A stretch of DNA of 64,000 nucleotides from positions 62,001-126,000 of the forward strand of contig NZ_JABXGD010000001.1 of the NCBI RefSeq assembly GCF_022627955.1, in the 5' to 3' direction. The notes beneath the pieces were generated by a model that worked only from the letters and a program-made list of their open reading frames with translations, did no database searches and had not been told where the DNA came from. The position numbers and the translations under genes were made by a program. Shown piece after piece: positions 61,716 through 64,000 of the stretch; positions within the stretch are counted from its first letter, which is position 1, and each line of letters begins with the position of its first letter. The DNA is from Microbacterium sp. C5A9. GTDB taxonomy: Bacteria; Actinomycetota; Actinomycetes; Actinomycetales; Microbacteriaceae.

Positions 61716-63176
61716 ATGACACCCGACACCTGGGCAGCGTGGATCGCGGCGTTCATCCTCGTCCTCGATCTGACGATCCGCATCACCGCGATCATCGTCA
61801 TCCCGCGGAACCGGCGCCCCACGGCTGCCATGGCGTGGCTGCTCGCCGTCTTCTTCATCCCGTTCGTCGGCGTCTTCCTCTTCCTGCTGATCGGCAATCC
61901 GCGTCTGCCGCGAGCCCGACGGCGCAAACAGGATCAGATCAACGAGTACATCGCCGAGACGAGCGAGCACCTGCACTTCGGCACGCTGCGACCGAACGCC
62001 CCGAGCTGGTTCCCGCCACTGGTCGAGATGAACCATCGCCTCGGGGCTCTTCCGCTCTCGGGCGACAACGGCGCCCACCTGATCGCGCGCTACCAGGACT
62101 CTCTCGACGCGATGGCCGACGAGATCCGCAAGGCCGAGGACTACGTCCACATCGAGTTCTACATCCTGCAGTCCGACGCGTCGACCGACAACTTCTTCCG
62201 CGCGATGGAGGAGGTCGCCGCCCGCGGCGTGCACGTCCGCGTGCTGCTCGACCACTGGGCGAACAGGTGGAAGCCCAAGTACCGGCAGACGATCAGACGG
62301 CTGAATGCCATGGGTGCGCACTGGCACCTCATGCTGCCCGTGCAGCCGCTCCGGGGGCGCATGCAGCGGCCCGATCTGCGCAACCACCGCAAGCTCCTCG
62401 TCGTCGACGGCAAGGTCGCCTTCCTCGGTTCGCAGAACGTCACGGACTCGACGTACAACCTGCCGAAGAACATCAAGCGCGGACTCCACTGGGTCGACCT
62501 CATGGTGCGCATCGACGGTCCGGTGGTGCTGAGCGTCAACGCGATCTTCCTCAGCGACTGGTACAGCGAGACCGATGAGGTGCTGCAGGAGATCGACATC
62601 TCGCACGCCGAGGCCGGCTCCGGTGACCTGGACTGCCAGGTGGTCCCTTCGGGCCCGGGGTTCGAGGTCGAGAACAACCTCCGTCTCTTCCTCGGGCTGC
62701 TGTATGCGGCCAAGGAGAGGATCATGATCGTCAGCCCGTACTTCGTCCCCGACGAGGCGCTGCTGCTGGCGGTGACCGCGGCGGTGGACCGCGGCGTCGA
62801 GGTCGAGCTGTTCGTCTCCGAAGAGGGCGACCAGGCGATGGTCTATCACGCCCAGCGCAGCTACTACGAGGTGCTGCTCAAGGCGGGCGTGCGCATCTGG
62901 ATGTACCGCAAGCCCTACATCCTGCACACCAAGAGCCTCACCATCGACGACCAGGTCGCGGTGATCGGCTCGAGCAACATGGACATGCGCTCGTTCGGTC
63001 TCAACCTCGAGGTGTCGATGCTGGTGCGCGGCGAGGAGTTCGTCGCCGAGATGCGGGTCGTCGAAGACGAGTACCGGTCGCTCAGCCGCGAGCTCACACT
63101 CGAGGAGTGGAAGCAGCAGCCGCTGCGCTCGACCGTGCTCGACAACCTCGCTCGCCTCACCTCGGCGCTCCAGTAG
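61716..63176 (+). CDS. cls: Cardiolipin synthase
   Basis: This 486-residue enzyme joins two phosphatidylglycerol molecules (or uses CDP-diacylglycerol) to make cardiolipin. Two N-terminal membrane helices (about 5-22 and 35-56) precede two phospholipase D domains, each with an HKD motif: His224 in HRKLLVVD and His404 in HTKSLTID, both followed by Ser/Asn at GSQN and GSSN. The start ATG is preceded by GGAGGACGAGGT. Length and domain order match bacterial Cls. The small membrane protein gene precedes it. Confidence 0.95.
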   Translation: MTPDTWAAWIAAFILVLDLTIRITAIIVIPRNRRPTAAMAWLLAVFFIPFVGVFLFLLIGNPRLPRARRRKQDQINEYIAETSEHLHFGTLRPNAPSWFPPLVEMNHRLGALPLSGDNGAHLIARYQDSLDAMADEIRKAEDYVHIEFYILQSDASTDNFFRAMEEVAARGVHVRVLLDHWANRWKPKYRQTIRRLNAMGAHWHLMLPVQPLRGRMQRPDLRNHRKLLVVDGKVAFLGSQNVTDSTYNLPKNIKRGLHWVDLMVRIDGPVVLSVNAIFLSDWYSETDEVLQEIDISHAEAGSGDLDCQVVPSGPGFEVENNLRLFLGLLYAAKERIMIVSPYFVPDEALLLAVTAAVDRGVEVELFVSEEGDQAMVYHAQRSYYEVLLKAGVRIWMYRKPYILHTKSLTIDDQVAVIGSSNMDMRSFGLNLEVSMLVRGEEFVAEMRVVEDEYRSLSRELTLEEWKQQPLRSTVLDNLARLTSALQ

Positions 63177-63218
63177 CGCCGGTGCCACCGAACGGGGTGT
63201 CAGAGAGCCGAGCAGGGC

Positions 63219-63224
63219 GATAAT
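63219..63224 (+). promoter_or_regulatory. -10 box of the lipoprotein gene
   Basis: GATAAT lies nine bases before the ATG, and no ribosome binding site lies between, so the mRNA may have a very short or no leader. Confidence 0.45.
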
Positions 63225-63233
63225 CTGTGGGGC

Positions 63234-63989
63234 ATGGCACTCCCCACACGCGCCGTGTCTCTGCCGGCGACCGCGCTGTCGGCCGCAGCTCTCTCGGCTT
63301 CCGCGCTCCTGCTGCTCGTCGGATGCACCGCGGGGCCCGGAGCCACCGCTCCCAGCTCCACGCCGTTGCCGTCGAGCTCGTCGAGCGCCGACGGAGGAGA
63401 TGACCTCGACGACGTCGAGGCGACGATCCTCGACGAGGGGCGCCTGTTCGCGGTCGTCACGTGGGGGTCGTCGACCTGCATTCCTCAGGTCGACTCGGTG
63501 TCGGCCAGCGGGCAGACCGTCTCGGTGGAGCTCATCGACTCGGGTGATGCCGATGCCGTCTGCACCGCCGACATGGCGCAGCGCGCGAGCATCGGCGGCC
63601 TGCCCGAGGGGGTGGACCCCACGCAGGAGATCACGCTGCAGGTCACGTACGGCGATGTGACCGACGATGTCGACCTCGACGGGGACCCGTCGTTCACCGG
63701 ATCACCCGGTTCGTCGACCGAGTACACGCCGTCGGCAGGCTGGTTCGACGACGGCGCGCTGGTGCTGCTCACCTGGGGATCGTCGAGCTGCCCGCCGATC
63801 GTGGACGGCGTCGAAGGCTCCGGTGCGACCGGAACCGTGACCTTCGCGGCCGACGACCGAGTGTGCACGATGGACATGGCACCGCGAGCGACGATCATCT
63901 CGTTCGGGGACGATCAGGTCGAGGACGACGACTTCACGCTGAACCTCGTGGGCGACGGGCTGGACGGCACCGTCCGGGTACGCGGCTGA
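63234..63989 (+). CDS. Lipoprotein with two tandem repeat domains, function unknown
   Basis: This 251-residue protein starts with a signal peptide and lipobox LLVGC (Cys31), so it is a membrane-anchored lipoprotein. A Ser/Asp-rich linker follows. Then come two copies of the same domain: the first around 68-145 with VTWGSSTCIPQVDSV and VCTADMAQRASI, the second around 172-248 with LTWGSSSCPPIVDGV and VCTMDMAPRATI. Each copy has two Cys that may form one disulfide. I recognise no family. It may bind a ligand or protein at the surface, but nothing proves it. Confidence 0.8.
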   Translation: MALPTRAVSLPATALSAAALSASALLLLVGCTAGPGATAPSSTPLPSSSSSADGGDDLDDVEATILDEGRLFAVVTWGSSTCIPQVDSVSASGQTVSVELIDSGDADAVCTADMAQRASIGGLPEGVDPTQEITLQVTYGDVTDDVDLDGDPSFTGSPGSSTEYTPSAGWFDDGALVLLTWGSSSCPPIVDGVEGSGATGTVTFAADDRVCTMDMAPRATIISFGDDQVEDDDFTLNLVGDGLDGTVRVRG

Positions 63990-64000
63990 TCAGAGCGCCA

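Overview
The window is a high-GC chromosomal segment (roughly 70% by eye). Gene content and order point to an actinobacterium, most likely Microbacteriaceae and probably Microbacterium: the tilS, hpt, ftsH, folE, folP, folB, folK, DUF3180 run, short leaders with -10-only promoters, and actinobacterial families such as DUF4192, DUF2520 and a DivIVA-like coiled-coil protein. It contains no rRNA, CRISPR array, prophage or recognisable transposase. No gene-free stretch exceeds about 265 bases.

Layout. 1-2080: the end of an unknown gene, a compact tatA-tatC-tatB-like operon and a small unknown protein. 2200-7090: a fatty acid desaturase facing a DesK/DesR-like two-component system that is in one operon with an ABC-2 exporter. 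7100-10675: a DivIVA-like coiled-coil protein, two unknown membrane proteins and an AEC-family carrier. 10780-17080: a monoamine catabolism module (FeaR-like AraC regulator, aldehyde dehydrogenase, copper amine oxidase, APC permease). 17270-22550: an unknown membrane protein, then a LacI regulator divergent from an oxidoreductase, ThuA-like, oxidoreductase cassette, then a DUF1684 protein.

22580-36585 is a galacto-/manno-oligosaccharide utilisation locus: ROK regulator, GH2 beta-mannosidase, GH36 alpha-galactosidase, an Opp-type ABC importer (binding protein, two permeases, two ATPases) and GH42 beta-galactosidase. The importer would bring in oligosaccharides that the three cytoplasmic enzymes trim. 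36582-37487 is an aspartate/glutamate racemase-family gene bounded by imperfect inverted repeats and CTAG duplications, which looks like a small inserted cassette. 37484-42872 encodes a non-phosphorylating L-rhamnonate pathway (MFS carrier, zinc dehydrogenase, L-rhamnonate dehydratase, FAH-type hydrolase) under a divergent IclR regulator.

From 43000 the window is core genome: tRNA-Phe, tRNA-Asp and tRNA-Glu, a LytM endopeptidase, inorganic pyrophosphatase, a TMEM175-like channel, tilS, a DUF937 gene, hpt, ftsH, the folate genes, two PH-domain membrane proteins, a DUF2520 protein, a DUF2207 protein, lysS, DUF4192, cardiolipin synthase and a lipoprotein. Several hairpin terminators separate convergent genes. 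Palindromes upstream of the catabolic operons give testable operator candidates.
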